DNA of 64,000 nt, from the NCBI GenBank assembly GCA_963818725.1, contig CAWFTU010000014.1, positions 868,001-932,000 on the forward strand, written 5' to 3'. Below the pieces are notes generated by a model, which saw only the letters and a list, made by a program, of their open reading frames with translations, was not told the DNA's origin and made no database searches. A program made the position numbers and the translations under genes. Below, piece after piece: positions 48,872 through 58,264 of this stretch; position 1 is the stretch's first letter; every line of letters starts with the position of its first letter. The DNA comes from DATFDN01 sp963818725 (GTDB taxonomy: Bacteria > Pseudomonadota > Alphaproteobacteria > Acetobacterales > Acetobacteraceae).

Positions 48872-50364
48872 CGGCTCCTGAGCTGATCGTATCGGGCGCA
48901 ATCGGCGGCGGGCACATGCCGAAGGGTCAGCGCATCCGGCGTGGCGATGACGGCGGTCGGTCCGGGATCGCGCTGCCGGGTGAGGATGTTGATGATCACG
49001 TCGGAGGAATGGACGCCTTCGGCCATCGCCTGCGCGCGGGCCGCTTCGACCGCCGGCAGCCCGTCGGTCAGCACGGCTGCCAGAATGGCGACCATCTGCC
49101 GGTCACCATCGTCAGATCCGGCGAGGCGACGCCGCACCCGCTCCATCGCCGCGGGCAGGATCCAGTCCCTGAACGGCGCGCCATTGCGCAGGGCGCCAGG
49201 CTTGCGGGCCAGCACCGGCACGTAATGCCAAGGATCGTAGATTGTCTCGCCCCGTCCATAGCGGCGGCGATGTTCCCCTACGGCGCGTCCGTCCTGACGG
49301 ATGACGATCCGGTCGGCATAGGCGTGGATCTCGACAGGTCGGCCGACCGCCCCGGCGCTGACCGAGCACTTGTTTTTGTCGAAGCGGACCAGGCAGGTCT
49401 TCGACACCGAGGCCGCCAGCGCGTGGAAGCCGTCGAAGCGACCGCAGTGGGGAACCAGCTTTGGCCGCTCGTCCTCGAACACCTCCCACACTGTCTGCTC
49501 GGGGCGCTCCGGATGGGCATGCGCCTTGGCGTAGGCGATGCACTTGTCCAACAGCCAACCATTCAGTTCGTCGTAGCTGTTCACCCGCAGCCGTGGCGTG
49601 AGGAAGCGCTCGCGCACCAAGCCGGCCTGGCTCTCCACCTGGCCCTTCTCCCAGCCCGCGGCCGGTGTGCAGGCAACCGGGTCCACCAGGTGATGGGCGC
49701 ACATCTGCAGAAAGCGGCGATTGTATTGCCGGTCCTTGCCGACAAACACCGCCTCCACCGCTGTCTTCATGTTGTCGTAGACGCCGCGTGTGCAGGCGCC
49801 CTTGAAGAAGGCAAACGCCCGCTCGTGGGCGTCGAACACCATCTCCTGCGTCTCGCGCGGGCAGGCGCGAACGAACATCATGCGGCTGTGGCACAGGCGA
49901 ATGTGCGCGACCGTCACCGTCACCGTGACGCCGCTCATCAGGACGACTTCGTGGCTCCAGTCGAACTGGTAGGCCTCACCTGGCGCGAACGACAGCGGCA
50001 CATACGCCTCGGCCGTCTGTCCGGCGTGCTGCCCGCTCCAAAGCCGGGCATAGCGGCGAATTGCGGCGTAGCCGCCGTCGTGGCCCAACCCTCGCCACTC
50101 CTCGAAGAGGCGAACGAGCGTCAGCCGTTCGCGCGTCCCGCTCTCGGCGTTCTTCGTCAGCAGCTTGTCCAGCTCCGCCTTCCAATGCCCGATCTTGGGA
50201 CGCGGCTGAACCTCCCGCTCATACGAGAACGACGTCCCGCCCGACCGCAGCACCTTGCGAACCGTGTTGCGCGACACCTTCAGGTCACGCGCGATCTCCT
50301 TGATCGACTTGCCCCTGACGAAATGCTCGCGTCTGATCCGGCCGACCGTCTCCACAATCAGCAT
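48868..50364 (-). CDS. istA: IS21-family transposase IstA
   Basis: 498 residues from ATG 50364; an upstream start at 50424 is possible. Helix-turn-helix GKSIKEIARDLKVSRNTVRK, then the rve core: AYQFDWSHEVVLMSGV (first D), RGVYDNMKTAVEAVF (second D) and WEKGQVESQAGLVRERFL (E). Appears intact with istB. Confidence 0.92.
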   Translation of the reverse strand: MLIVETVGRIRREHFVRGKSIKEIARDLKVSRNTVRKVLRSGGTSFSYEREVQPRPKIGHWKAELDKLLTKNAESGTRERLTLVRLFEEWRGLGHDGGYAAIRRYARLWSGQHAGQTAEAYVPLSFAPGEAYQFDWSHEVVLMSGVTVTVTVAHIRLCHSRMMFVRACPRETQEMVFDAHERAFAFFKGACTRGVYDNMKTAVEAVFVGKDRQYNRRFLQMCAHHLVDPVACTPAAGWEKGQVESQAGLVRERFLTPRLRVNSYDELNGWLLDKCIAYAKAHAHPERPEQTVWEVFEDERPKLVPHCGRFDGFHALAASVSKTCLVRFDKNKCSVSAGAVGRPVEIHAYADRIVIRQDGRAVGEHRRRYGRGETIYDPWHYVPVLARKPGALRNGAPFRDWILPAAMERVRRRLAGSDDGDRQMVAILAAVLTDGLPAVEAARAQAMAEGVHSSDVIINILTRQRDPGPTAVIATPDALTLRHVPAADCARYDQLRSR

Positions 50365-51322
50365 CCCCCACCGCCCACCTCGAACTGAAGCAGGCAGCCC
50401 AGCAGCCACACATTCAGGGGTCAAAATTGCACGCCGATCCCCCGGCTCAGGGGGTCAAAATTGCACGCCGAAACACAGCGGAAAACACGCGTTCGGGCGT
50501 TGGGGCGGGATCAATCCGCATCGAGAACAGGGCGAGATACAAGAAGTATGCCAGTGTCCGGTCGGGCTGGTTGGGATTGCCCGGTGGCCCGCTCGTAAAC
50601 GTGGCCGTGGTGATGTAGGGTACCCCAATCACCACCGCCCCCTTGACGCCAAGCTCCGGGGCGTACTGTTGTGAAAGGCCGGCGCTGGCGAAAGCCGCGC
50701 CCGCGCCCTGCGAGAATCCGGCGAGCACGATCCGGTTGGCGAGCTGGGTGGGAAAGGCCCGCAGCGTCGCGCGCACGCTGTCCAGCACGCTGTACGCTTC
50801 CGGTCGCGTGGCCAAGTAGGGATGCGGCCCCGGTGTGCCGAGCCCCTGGTAGTCGGTCGCCACGACGGCGTAGCCCGCCGTGAGCCAGGAGCTGAGATAC
50901 ACCCCCTCGTAAAAGTCCTCGTGGGAGGACCGCGTCCGCCAGGAAGGCGCACAGACATCCGCAACGCCCGTTGTGCCGTGCGCCCACGCGATAATGGGCC
51001 AACCACCTACGGGCGGCGTGCCTTCGGGCAGGAACACCGCGCCCGAGACGGCGACCGGAGTTGTTCCGTCGATGCCGGTTGTCGAGCTGTAGAGCATGCG
51101 GAGCTGCTGGCTGGCATCGACGAGTCCAAGGTCAGAATCCAGCGGCTCCTGCCGCAGCACCTGGCCGGGCTTATCGGGGATGTCGTCCTGCCATGTGTAG
51201 AAGGCCGAAACACCCCCATCCCCCTGCATCGGGTCAGGGGCCGGCGCACGCGCCGCATGCGCGACAGAGAAGGCCAGAAACGCGGCAAGGAATGCGAGCA
51301 GACCGCGCATGGGCAGCCTCAT

Positions 51323-51615
51323 GAGGCAGTAGCAGCCGCAATCTGCGGCTGTTCGTTGTATACCAGCTCTGCACTAAATCCTTCATACTGCAATAGCGGC
51401 CTACTCATTTGGGAAATTGCGCAGCCGCTGTCTGCCCTCGCGTTTTCACACGGCCTCGGTCGAAAGCGTTCATCGGATACGGCCGCTGGTATAAGAGGCC
51501 GTCTCTGGAGGGAGAAGAATAGCCCTCTCTCCCTGATCATGGCCGTACAAGGCAGCCATAACGGTACTGCCATTCGAAGCGCACCGCGGATCCCGCCTCG
51601 ATCACCTTGCCGCCC
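51323..51615. other. Intergenic spacer between lipase and MFS genes
   Basis: About 290 bases with no recognised gene. It is AT-richer near 51340-51440, where the promoter of the lipase could lie. Confidence 0.35.
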
Positions 51616-52923
51616 TCACAACGCCGGACGCGCCGCCACGGCCAGCTCCGACGCGGTGATCGGCTCGCCGCGGATCACCACAAGATAGATCAGCGCGGAC
51701 ACGAGCCCAACCGCCGCGCTCACCAGCAGCGCCGGCACGAAGCTGCCGGTGGCTTGCACGATGAACCCGGTGATCGTGGGCGCCAGCGCGCCACCCAGAT
51801 AGCCGCCGAAATTTTGGATCGCGCCCAGCGAGGCGGTGCAGTTGGACGGCGCGGCGACGCTCGCCAGCGCCCACGACATCCCACTCGCGCAGGCCCCGAA
51901 CATCAGGGCGGCCGAGATACACGCGACCGCGATCGTGTTGCTCGGCGTCTCCGCCGCGACCACGGTGAAGGCCGCCATGCCCAGCAGCCCGACAATGACC
52001 GGCAGCTTGCGGCTGTTGATCGGGGATAATCCGGCCGCCATCAACCGGTCGGCGATTGCGCCGCCGCCGATGCTGCCGACCACGCCGAAGGCGAACGGAA
52101 TGGCCGAAACCCACCCGGCCTTTGGGATCGACATGTGGCGCTGCATCTCGAAGTAGCCCGGCAGCCACGCCAGGTAGAGCCAGCCCATGTAGACCACGCC
52201 GAAAAATCCCAGGATCAGGCCCCAGGTCGTGCGAAAGCGAAAAAGCTGGCTCCACTCGCTCAAAGTCACGCGGCTCGCGACCCGCGCCTGCTCGCCTTCC
52301 TGAAGGTAGCGCTCCTCCTCCGGCTCGAAGGCGTATTCGGCCGCATCGCGATAGACGGCGAACCACAGGCCGGCGACGACCAGCCCGGCCATGCCCATGA
52401 TGATGAACATCCACCGCCAGCCGAAGGACAGCATCAGCGCGGTCAGGATGGGCGGCGCGATCGCCGGTCCGAGCGAGGAGGTGCAGTTCCAGATGCCGGT
52501 TGGAAGCCCACGGTCGCGCACGCCATACCAGTCCCGCACCACGCGTACGGCCGAGGAGAACATCGGCGCCTCGCCGATGCCGAGGAAGACTCGCGCGATG
52601 GAGAACTGCCAGAAGCTCGTGACGAACCCGGCCGCCGTCTGTGCCAGCGACCAAATTCCCAGCCCGCCCGCGAGGAGTCGATGCGGTCCAACCCGATCGA
52701 CCAGCGCTCCGCCCGGCAACTGCGAGAAGGCGTACGTCCAAAGGAAGGCCGAGAGCAGCAGGCCCATATCGGCGATCGACAGACCGAGCTCATGCCGGAT
52801 CAGCGGATTGGCGACCGAGAGCGTGGAGCGGTCCAGGTAGTTCAGCGTGCCGGCGAGGACGAGCATCGTCAGTGCCGACCGCTGCACCCGTCGCACGCGA
52901 GGGGACGCTTGGGTTCGGGTCAT
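51616..52923 (-). CDS. MFS transporter, anion:cation symporter-like
   Basis: 435 residues from ATG 52923, preceded by TGGAGGAAGCTCC. Twelve-helix MFS pattern; first helix LVLAGTLNYLDRSTLSVANP with the NYxDR motif seen in the ACS subfamily (phthalate, hexuronate, vitamin/organic acid uptake), and RVFLGIGEAPMFSSAVRVVR. A charged central loop at about residues 205-235 separates the halves. It lies just downstream of the aromatic-acid operon in the same orientation, separated by a transposase scrap, so it may import an aromatic acid. Confidence 0.88.
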   Translation of the reverse strand: MTRTQASPRVRRVQRSALTMLVLAGTLNYLDRSTLSVANPLIRHELGLSIADMGLLLSAFLWTYAFSQLPGGALVDRVGPHRLLAGGLGIWSLAQTAAGFVTSFWQFSIARVFLGIGEAPMFSSAVRVVRDWYGVRDRGLPTGIWNCTSSLGPAIAPPILTALMLSFGWRWMFIIMGMAGLVVAGLWFAVYRDAAEYAFEPEEERYLQEGEQARVASRVTLSEWSQLFRFRTTWGLILGFFGVVYMGWLYLAWLPGYFEMQRHMSIPKAGWVSAIPFAFGVVGSIGGGAIADRLMAAGLSPINSRKLPVIVGLLGMAAFTVVAAETPSNTIAVACISAALMFGACASGMSWALASVAAPSNCTASLGAIQNFGGYLGGALAPTITGFIVQATGSFVPALLVSAAVGLVSALIYLVVIRGEPITASELAVAARPAL

Positions 52924-53027
52924 GGAGCTTCCTCCAGGTGGCGCGTGTTCCGGCCATCCTTCGTGACCAACTCTCGTCAAGAGCGTAGCAGAAATCCACG
53001 CACCAAATCTCGATCGTTGCGCCTCGG

Positions 53028-53180
53028 CTTATACAACGCGTTGGTCGAGAGCCTGGACGGCAAATTCCGGGCGGAGTGCCTGAACGCCCACCGGTTCCTG
53101 GGTTTTGGAGACGCGCGCCGGGAACAACGCCCACATAGCGCGATCGGCAACAAGCGCCCGATCGATTGCTTGCGGCAAGC
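53028..53180 (+). pseudogene. IS3-type transposase OrfB, C-terminal scrap
   Basis: One frame reads YNALVESLDGKFRAECLNAH, then RFLGFGDARR, EQRPHSAIGNKRPI. This is the end of an IS3-family integrase core, including the catalytic glutamate (VESLDGKFR), with a short internal deletion. No terminal repeats or OrfA remain. Confidence 0.7.
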
Positions 53181-53191
53181 CTACAAACGGA

Positions 53192-54025
53192 TCAGTATTG
53201 CAGCCGGGCAATGGAGCGCAGCTCTTCCGCCGTGCTGGTGCCGAAGCCGAAGAACTCAAGATAGGCCGGGATCATCTCGAACAGCATATCCGCACCCACC
53301 TGCACCAAGCAGCCCTTCTCCCGCGCGGCGCGGAGCAGAGGGGTGTATTCCTCCTTCATCACCACCTCGCCTACGAAGGTGCCCGGCGCCACGCGGTCGA
53401 TGTCCACCGGCAACGCGTCACCCTCGTTCATGCCCATCGGCGTCGCGTTGACAACGATGTCGTGGCCCGTCGGGTCGTTGGATCCGGTGCGCACCTCCAG
53501 CGCGGGGTAATGCGTCCGCAGTCGGCCGGCGAGCGCCTCCGCGGCGGCCGCGTGGACGTCGAACAGGCTGATCGCGGCCGGCCCGGCGATGGCCAGCGAG
53601 GCAGCGATCGCCGACCCGACACCGCCTGAGCCGACCACCAGCGCCCGCGCGCCCGCAATTCGATGCCCCTTGCGTTCCACGCCGCGCACGAAACCGGCGC
53701 CGTCGAAAATGTCGCCCAGCAAAGATCCGTCCGGCCGCTTCAACACTGCGTTGCAGGACCCGGCAATCATGGCCGTAGTGGTCAGCTCGTCCACCAGCCG
53801 CGTCGTCATCACCTTGTGGGGCATGGTCACCAGAGCGCCGTGCATGGTGGTGATGCGAAACAGCAGGCGGAACAGTGCGTCGTAGTCCTCCGGCCGCACG
53901 CCCAGCGGCACGACGACAGCATCGATGCCCTTATGTTCGAACCAGGGATTGTAAATCATTGGCGCCTTGAACGACGCCGTCGGATAGCCGAGATGCGCGA
54001 TGACCCGGCCGCGGCCCGTGATCAT
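53192..54025 (-). CDS. Shikimate/quinate dehydrogenase-type protein (AroE family)
   Basis: 277 residues from ATG 54025, which overlaps the upstream stop as ATGA. Substrate region VTMPHKVMTTRLVDELT and AGSCNAVLKRPDGSL. NAD(P) loop ARALVVGSGGVGSAIAASLA, NATPMGMNEGD and the C-terminal GADMLFEMIPAYLEFFG. Within a quinate-type catabolic operon it probably oxidises quinate or shikimate rather than serving biosynthesis. The residue setting cofactor preference is not decisive by eye. Confidence 0.85.
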   Translation of the reverse strand: MITGRGRVIAHLGYPTASFKAPMIYNPWFEHKGIDAVVVPLGVRPEDYDALFRLLFRITTMHGALVTMPHKVMTTRLVDELTTTAMIAGSCNAVLKRPDGSLLGDIFDGAGFVRGVERKGHRIAGARALVVGSGGVGSAIAASLAIAGPAAISLFDVHAAAAEALAGRLRTHYPALEVRTGSNDPTGHDIVVNATPMGMNEGDALPVDIDRVAPGTFVGEVVMKEEYTPLLRAAREKGCLVQVGADMLFEMIPAYLEFFGFGTSTAEELRSIARLQY

Positions 54026-54849
54026 GTCGCCAAGCCCAGCGCCGCACGTGCTTCCGCCGCCGTCGCCGGGCGGCGGCCGTGGCGGGCCGCCAACTCGACG
54101 GCCATGCCCGCCAGCTCGGCGTTGCTGGCGGCCAGGCGGTCGCGGCTGACGCGGATGTTGTCCTCCAGCCCGGTCCGAACGCCGTCGCCGCTGCGGGCTA
54201 GTACCCAATCCATCACCCGCATCTGGTTGACCCCGATGCCGGCGGCCGTCCAGGTCGCCTTCGGCAGCACCCGCCGCAGCTCCCCCAGCATCAAGTCAAG
54301 CAGGTGCTCCTCCGCCGGCAGCGCGTTCTTCAAGCCCATGACGATCTGGACGTGCGGTCGCTCGTCCATCAGCCCGGCATCGACTAGACGCCGGGCGCCG
54401 TGAAGGTGCGACAGGTCGAAGATCTCGATCTCCGGCCGCACGCCATAGGTCTGCATGCGAGTCGCCAGGTCGGTCACCAGGGCAGCGCCGTTCTCGTAGA
54501 CAATGGTGGGAAAGTTCACCGATCCGGTGGACAGCGAGGCCATGTCGGGCCGCAGTTCCAGCGCGTTGCCGCGCGCCGCCGGGTCGCGGCCCCGCCCGCC
54601 GGTCGAGAACTGGACGATCATGCCAGGACAATGCTTGCGGACGCCCTCCTGCACCTGCGCGAACAGCGCCGGGTCGCTGGACGGACTTTCATCGGGGTTG
54701 CGGACGTGAATATGCACCAGTGATGCGCCGGCCTCGAACGCCGCATGGGTGCTCTCCACCTGCTCGGCAGGGGTGGTCGGTACGGCGGGGTTGTCCGTCT
54801 TGCGCGGGACGGAGCCGGTGATGGCGACGGCGATGACGACGGGCTCCAT
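54022..54849 (-). CDS. Beta-keto acid cleavage enzyme (BKACE / former DUF849 family)
   Basis: 275 residues. TIM-barrel family signatures: VVIAVAITGSVPR, GASLVHIHVRNPDESPS (zinc-binding HxH), VQFSTGGRGRD, MASLSTGSVNFP, and the final barrel strands with TWTAAGIGVNQM. Members use Zn and acetyl-CoA to cleave beta-keto acids into acetoacetate and an acyl-CoA. Beside pcaGH a beta-ketoadipate-like substrate is attractive, but this is inference from location. Confidence 0.88.
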   Translation of the reverse strand: MEPVVIAVAITGSVPRKTDNPAVPTTPAEQVESTHAAFEAGASLVHIHVRNPDESPSSDPALFAQVQEGVRKHCPGMIVQFSTGGRGRDPAARGNALELRPDMASLSTGSVNFPTIVYENGAALVTDLATRMQTYGVRPEIEIFDLSHLHGARRLVDAGLMDERPHVQIVMGLKNALPAEEHLLDLMLGELRRVLPKATWTAAGIGVNQMRVMDWVLARSGDGVRTGLEDNIRVSRDRLAASNAELAGMAVELAARHGRRPATAAEARAALGLAT

Positions 54850-54858
54850 GGCAGATCC

Positions 54859-55485
54859 TCACACATCGAAGAAGACGGTCTCATTCGGGCCTTGCAGGTG
54901 GATATCGAAGACATACACCGTGCCATCACTACGCTGCTCGCGCCGGGCGAGCAGCGTCGGGCGGCGCGCATCCTCGATGATGTTCAGCACGGGGTCGTCC
55001 GCGTTTGCGGCGGCCTCGTCGGCGAAGTACATCCGGGTCGCTAGGCCGATGTTGATACCGCGCGCTGCCAGCCAGACGTTCACGTGCGGGGCCATGGCCT
55101 TGCGACCGCGCCGGCCGGCGACCGCCCCAGGCTTGATCGTCTCGAAGACATACAGCCCGGTCCTAAAGTCGGTGCCGGCCCTGCCCCAGCCGCGAAAGCC
55201 GGGGTGCAGCTCCTTCGCTTGCGGGTCCGCAGGCGAGTTGTAGCGCCCGGCGGCATTGGCCTGCCAAACCTCGAGCAGGATGTCGCGGCAAGCCTCACCC
55301 AGCCCGTCGAATACCCGGCCTTCGATCCGGATCCGCTCGCCCGGCGTGCCCGGCCCGGCCAGCACGTTGCCGAAGGGCCGCTCGAAGATGTCAAACCCGG
55401 CCTGGTGCGGGATCAGGCCGATATGGACGTACGGCCCGGCGGTTTGCGACGGGGTTTCCTTGAGGAGGTCGATTGTGCCGAACAT
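54859..55485 (-). CDS. pcaG: Protocatechuate 3,4-dioxygenase alpha subunit
   Basis: 208 residues from ATG 55485. TPSQTAGPYVHIGLIP is the classical N-terminus; RIRIEGRVFDGLGE and LEVWQANAAGRYNSPAD follow, and APHVNVWLAARGIN is the degenerate metal-site region of the alpha chain. It pairs with PcaH (start separated by 4 bases from the pcaH stop) in the Fe(III) ring-opening enzyme giving 3-carboxy-cis,cis-muconate. Confidence 0.93.
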   Translation of the reverse strand: MFGTIDLLKETPSQTAGPYVHIGLIPHQAGFDIFERPFGNVLAGPGTPGERIRIEGRVFDGLGEACRDILLEVWQANAAGRYNSPADPQAKELHPGFRGWGRAGTDFRTGLYVFETIKPGAVAGRRGRKAMAPHVNVWLAARGINIGLATRMYFADEAAANADDPVLNIIEDARRPTLLARREQRSDGTVYVFDIHLQGPNETVFFDV

Positions 55486-55489
55486 GGCG

Positions 55490-56218
55490 TCAGTTCCCGT
55501 GCAGCTTGTTCTCAAACACCGTGGAGCGCCGGCCGCGTAGAACGATGTCAAAACGATAGGCCAGGCTGTCCAGCGGCACCGCGTAGTTCAGGTCCAAGAC
55601 TGCTACCAGACGGCGGCGGGCCGACGGGTCGGGAATCGTGTTCAGGATCGCGTCGTGCGGGATCAGCGGGTCGCCCTCGAAGTACATCTGGGTAATCAGC
55701 CTCTGCACGAAACTGGACCCGGAGAGCGAGAAATGGATGTGCGCCGGGCGCCATGAATTGACGTGGTTGCGGAACGGGTAGGCCCCTGGCTTGACCGTGC
55801 GGAACTGATAATAGCCGTCGTCATCGGTGATCAAGCGGCCGCAGCCGCCAAAGTTGGGGTCGATCGGGGCGAGGTAGGTGTCGTTCATGTGGCGGTAGCG
55901 GCCGCCCGCGTTCGCCTGCCAGACCTCAATCAACGCTCCGGGCACGGGCCGCCCCGTCTCGTCCAGCACACTTCCATGCACGATCGTGCGCTCGCCAATC
56001 GGCTCGCCGCTTTTCGCATAGTTCAGGATCAGGTCGTTGTCCAAAGGGCCCAACTCTTCCTGCCCGAACACGGGGCCGGTCACCTCCGACAGCGAGTTCT
56101 GTAATGACCACAGGGCGAGCCGGGGGGAGCGGAGCGTGGTGCTCTTATAGTCCGGGGTGAACGCCGGCGGATGCTGCTCGCGGTCCCGCTGAATGAATTC
56201 GAAGCTCTGGGTGCGCAT
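55490..56218 (-). CDS. pcaH: Protocatechuate 3,4-dioxygenase beta subunit
   Basis: 242 residues. IVHGSVLDETGRPVPGALIE, VWQANAGGRYRHMNDTYLAP (tyrosine ligand), LITDDDGYYQFRTVKPGAYP (second tyrosine) and SWRPAHIHFSLSG (two histidine ligands) provide the complete Fe(III) site of the catalytic beta chain. Coupled to pcaG and 7 bases downstream of quiC. Confidence 0.95.
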   Translation of the reverse strand: MRTQSFEFIQRDREQHPPAFTPDYKSTTLRSPRLALWSLQNSLSEVTGPVFGQEELGPLDNDLILNYAKSGEPIGERTIVHGSVLDETGRPVPGALIEVWQANAGGRYRHMNDTYLAPIDPNFGGCGRLITDDDGYYQFRTVKPGAYPFRNHVNSWRPAHIHFSLSGSSFVQRLITQMYFEGDPLIPHDAILNTIPDPSARRRLVAVLDLNYAVPLDSLAYRFDIVLRGRRSTVFENKLHGN

Positions 56219-56225
56219 GGGTGGC

Positions 56226-58082
56226 TTACTCCCAAAAACGGACGGAGCGCGTGCGGGCCTGGGCGGCCATGCGCACGGGGGCGTTCACCGCGCCGAACCC
56301 GGTGTAGCCACGCCGCTCCACAAGCTCGAAGAAGAAGCGGTCGTGGAAGGCCTGGGAATAGGCGTGCCGGAACTCGCCCGTGGAATCGCGATCGTAAAGC
56401 AGGCCGAGGCGCTCCAACCTGGCGACCTCCTCGTCCGCCAGGTCCAGGCGGGCGACCAGATCCTCGTAGTAATTGGGCGGGATCGCGAGCAGCTCCATGC
56501 CGGCCTGCCGCGCCCGTTCCACCGCCGCCGCCGCGTTGTCGGTCGCTAGCGCCATGTGATGCACCCCGGCCCCCAAGAAGGTCGAGACGAACCGGTTGGT
56601 CGCCGACTCCCGCGCCTCCGACTCATTGAATGTCAGCCGCAGCGTCCCGGACGGATTAACCATCGCCCGGCTTTGTATCAGCCCGTATGGGTGCGGCACA
56701 TCCAACACCGGCTGCGGTTCGAGCCCGAACAGCGCGCGCCAGAACAGCACGAACATGTCCATTTGTCCCGGCGCCAGCGCGATGGCCAAGTGGTCGACGC
56801 CTTGCACACCTGCTCCCTCGACTGCTTCGGGAACCATGTTAAAATCGTCCTGCCAGAATGACGGCTCCCCTTCCGCGTTTTCCACAAGGAAGATCAGCGT
56901 TCCGTCTGGCCCGCGAACCGCCGGGATGCGCCGCTCTCCTGGTCCGGTCGGCTCGTGCCACACCTGGATCAGCAGCGCGTCCGCCCGGGCTACCACCACG
57001 GCCGGATCGACGACGCGCAACGCCATCGCGCACACGGATGGGCCGTGGCGCTGGAAGTGCTCGGCTGCCGCGCTGTCCTGCTCGAAATTCAGCACCATGT
57101 TCAGACGCCCTTGCCGGTAGAGCGTCACCGCCTTCGACTTGTGCCGTCCCGCCAGCCGGAACCCGAGCTGCTCGAGCCATCGGGCCAGCTCCGCCCCGGT
57201 CTCCTCGTCCACCGCGAACTCAAGGAACTCGATCCCGTCGGTCTCGGCGATCGGCGGCAACGCTCCAGGCTCGCGCGCCCGCGCCTCTATCAGGATCAAG
57301 GAGCGCAGCCCGTCCCGCGCGATGGTACGGGACGGCGAGGCGCGGAAATGGTCATTGAACACCTCCAGCGACAACGGTCCCTGATAGCCGCTGGCCAGCA
57401 CCGCGCGCACGAACCCGTCCAGTGGCAGCTCACCCTGCCCCGGGAACTTGCGGAAGTGCCGGCTCCAGGCCAGCACGTCCATGTCGCGCAGCGGCGCGTC
57501 GGCGAGCTGCACGAGGAAGATCCGCTCCCCCGGCACGTCCGCGAGCCCGGAGGGATCGTCCTTGAGCGCCAAGGTGTGGAAACTATCCACGATCAGGCCC
57601 AGCGCGGGATGGGCCGCCTGCTGCACAATCCGCCAGGCGTGGCGCCACAGCCGGATGTGCCTCCCCCAGCTCAACGCCTCGAACCCGACCCGCAGGCCGC
57701 GTTGGGCCGCGCGTTCGGCCATGGCGTGAAGGTCGGCGGCGGCTCGCGCGTCGTCGTCCAGCGCGGCAGGGTGAGTGTTGCTGCACACCAGGAGGAGGTC
57801 CGTGCCGACTGCTTGCACGATGTCGAACTTGCGTTCGGCCCGGTCCAGGTTGCGGGCACGCTGCGGCTCCGGCATCGCTTCGAAGTCGCGGAACGGCTGG
57901 TAGAGCTCGATGGCCAAGCCGAGATCGGCGGCAATCTGCCGCACGTCGGCGGGGGAGCCGTCGGAGGCCAGCAGGTCGGCCTCCATCACCTCGACTCCGT
58001 CGAATCCGACACTGGCGGCGGCTTCGAGCTTGTTGGACAAGGTCCCGCTCAGCGCGACGGTCGCAATGGACTTGCGCAGCAT
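56226..58082 (-). CDS. quiC: 3-dehydroshikimate dehydratase fused to a VOC/HPPD-like domain (QuiC type)
   Basis: 618 residues from ATG 58082. Residues about 1-275: xylose-isomerase-like barrel (RKSIATVALSGTLSNKLEAA, GFDGVEVMEADL, VGFEALSWGRH, GLIVDSFHTLA, GPLSLEVFNDHFR). Residues about 290-600: 4-hydroxyphenylpyruvate-dioxygenase-like VOC domain (VDHLAIALAPGQMDMFVLFW, VHHMALATDNAAA, FFELVERRGYTGFG). This two-domain form is the known bacterial QuiC1-type dehydratase, which converts 3-dehydroshikimate to protocatechuate. It feeds pcaGH directly downstream. Confidence 0.9.
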   Translation of the reverse strand: MLRKSIATVALSGTLSNKLEAAASVGFDGVEVMEADLLASDGSPADVRQIAADLGLAIELYQPFRDFEAMPEPQRARNLDRAERKFDIVQAVGTDLLLVCSNTHPAALDDDARAAADLHAMAERAAQRGLRVGFEALSWGRHIRLWRHAWRIVQQAAHPALGLIVDSFHTLALKDDPSGLADVPGERIFLVQLADAPLRDMDVLAWSRHFRKFPGQGELPLDGFVRAVLASGYQGPLSLEVFNDHFRASPSRTIARDGLRSLILIEARAREPGALPPIAETDGIEFLEFAVDEETGAELARWLEQLGFRLAGRHKSKAVTLYRQGRLNMVLNFEQDSAAAEHFQRHGPSVCAMALRVVDPAVVVARADALLIQVWHEPTGPGERRIPAVRGPDGTLIFLVENAEGEPSFWQDDFNMVPEAVEGAGVQGVDHLAIALAPGQMDMFVLFWRALFGLEPQPVLDVPHPYGLIQSRAMVNPSGTLRLTFNESEARESATNRFVSTFLGAGVHHMALATDNAAAAVERARQAGMELLAIPPNYYEDLVARLDLADEEVARLERLGLLYDRDSTGEFRHAYSQAFHDRFFFELVERRGYTGFGAVNAPVRMAAQARTRSVRFWE

Positions 58083-58084
58083 GG

Positions 58085-58264
58085 CTAGGCGAGCCTGAAC
58101 GGCCAGCCGATGGCCGCCGTGTTCACCGCGTCGACCTCGGATCTGTCGGCGATGGGCGTCAGCGCAACGCAACCACCCTTGAGCACGTGCTCGATGTGGC
58201 GCTCGCCGATCAGGCCGGCACTGAGGGCCGCCAGCTGAACAGGAGCGCTGTCAAATTCAGGCAT
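58085..58264 (-). CDS. Short ORF, possibly an internally deleted shikimate dehydrogenase
   Basis: 59 residues. ATG 58264 overlaps the aroQ stop (ATGCCTGA), so translation coupling is likely. AALSAGLIGE near the start and SEVDAVNTAAIGWP near the end recall the first and the GAVNTV regions of shikimate dehydrogenases, with about 60 residues missing between. Alternatively a small protein of unknown family. Confidence 0.35.
   Translation of the reverse strand: MPEFDSAPVQLAALSAGLIGERHIEHVLKGGCVALTPIADRSEVDAVNTAAIGWPFRLA

Larger units (their letters stand above)
47953..50471 (-). mobile_element. IS21-family insertion sequence
   Basis: About 2519 bases. Each end carries two copies of a 21-base repeat, TCGGCGTGCAATTTTGACCC-like at the right (50414-50437 and 50451-50471) and TCGGCGTCGAACTTTGACCC-like at the left (47953 and about 47976). 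Multiple terminal repeats are characteristic of IS21. I could not define a clear target duplication. Confidence 0.85.
47543..51322 (-). pseudogene. Secreted lipase-like alpha/beta hydrolase, split by an IS21 element
   Basis: N-terminal part 51322 to about 50472: signal peptide MRLPMRGLLAFLAAFLAFSV, oxyanion/lid region PIIAWAHGTTGVADVC, and nucleophile elbow LAGFSQGAGAAFA. The C-terminal part, about 47952 to 47543, continues DISARALPLLAQARTTCV with VPLFVATGGKGVDVPPH (acid) and the histidine in RRNHVDS. The reading phase is compatible across the element (VF-DIS). Joined length is about 420 residues, like secretory lipases of the LIP family. No longer expressible as one chain. Confidence 0.85.

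Noticed and set aside
48188..50388. Long plus-strand frames opposite istA and istB
   Set aside because: Antisense shadows; the minus strand encodes complete IstA and IstB with their catalytic motifs.
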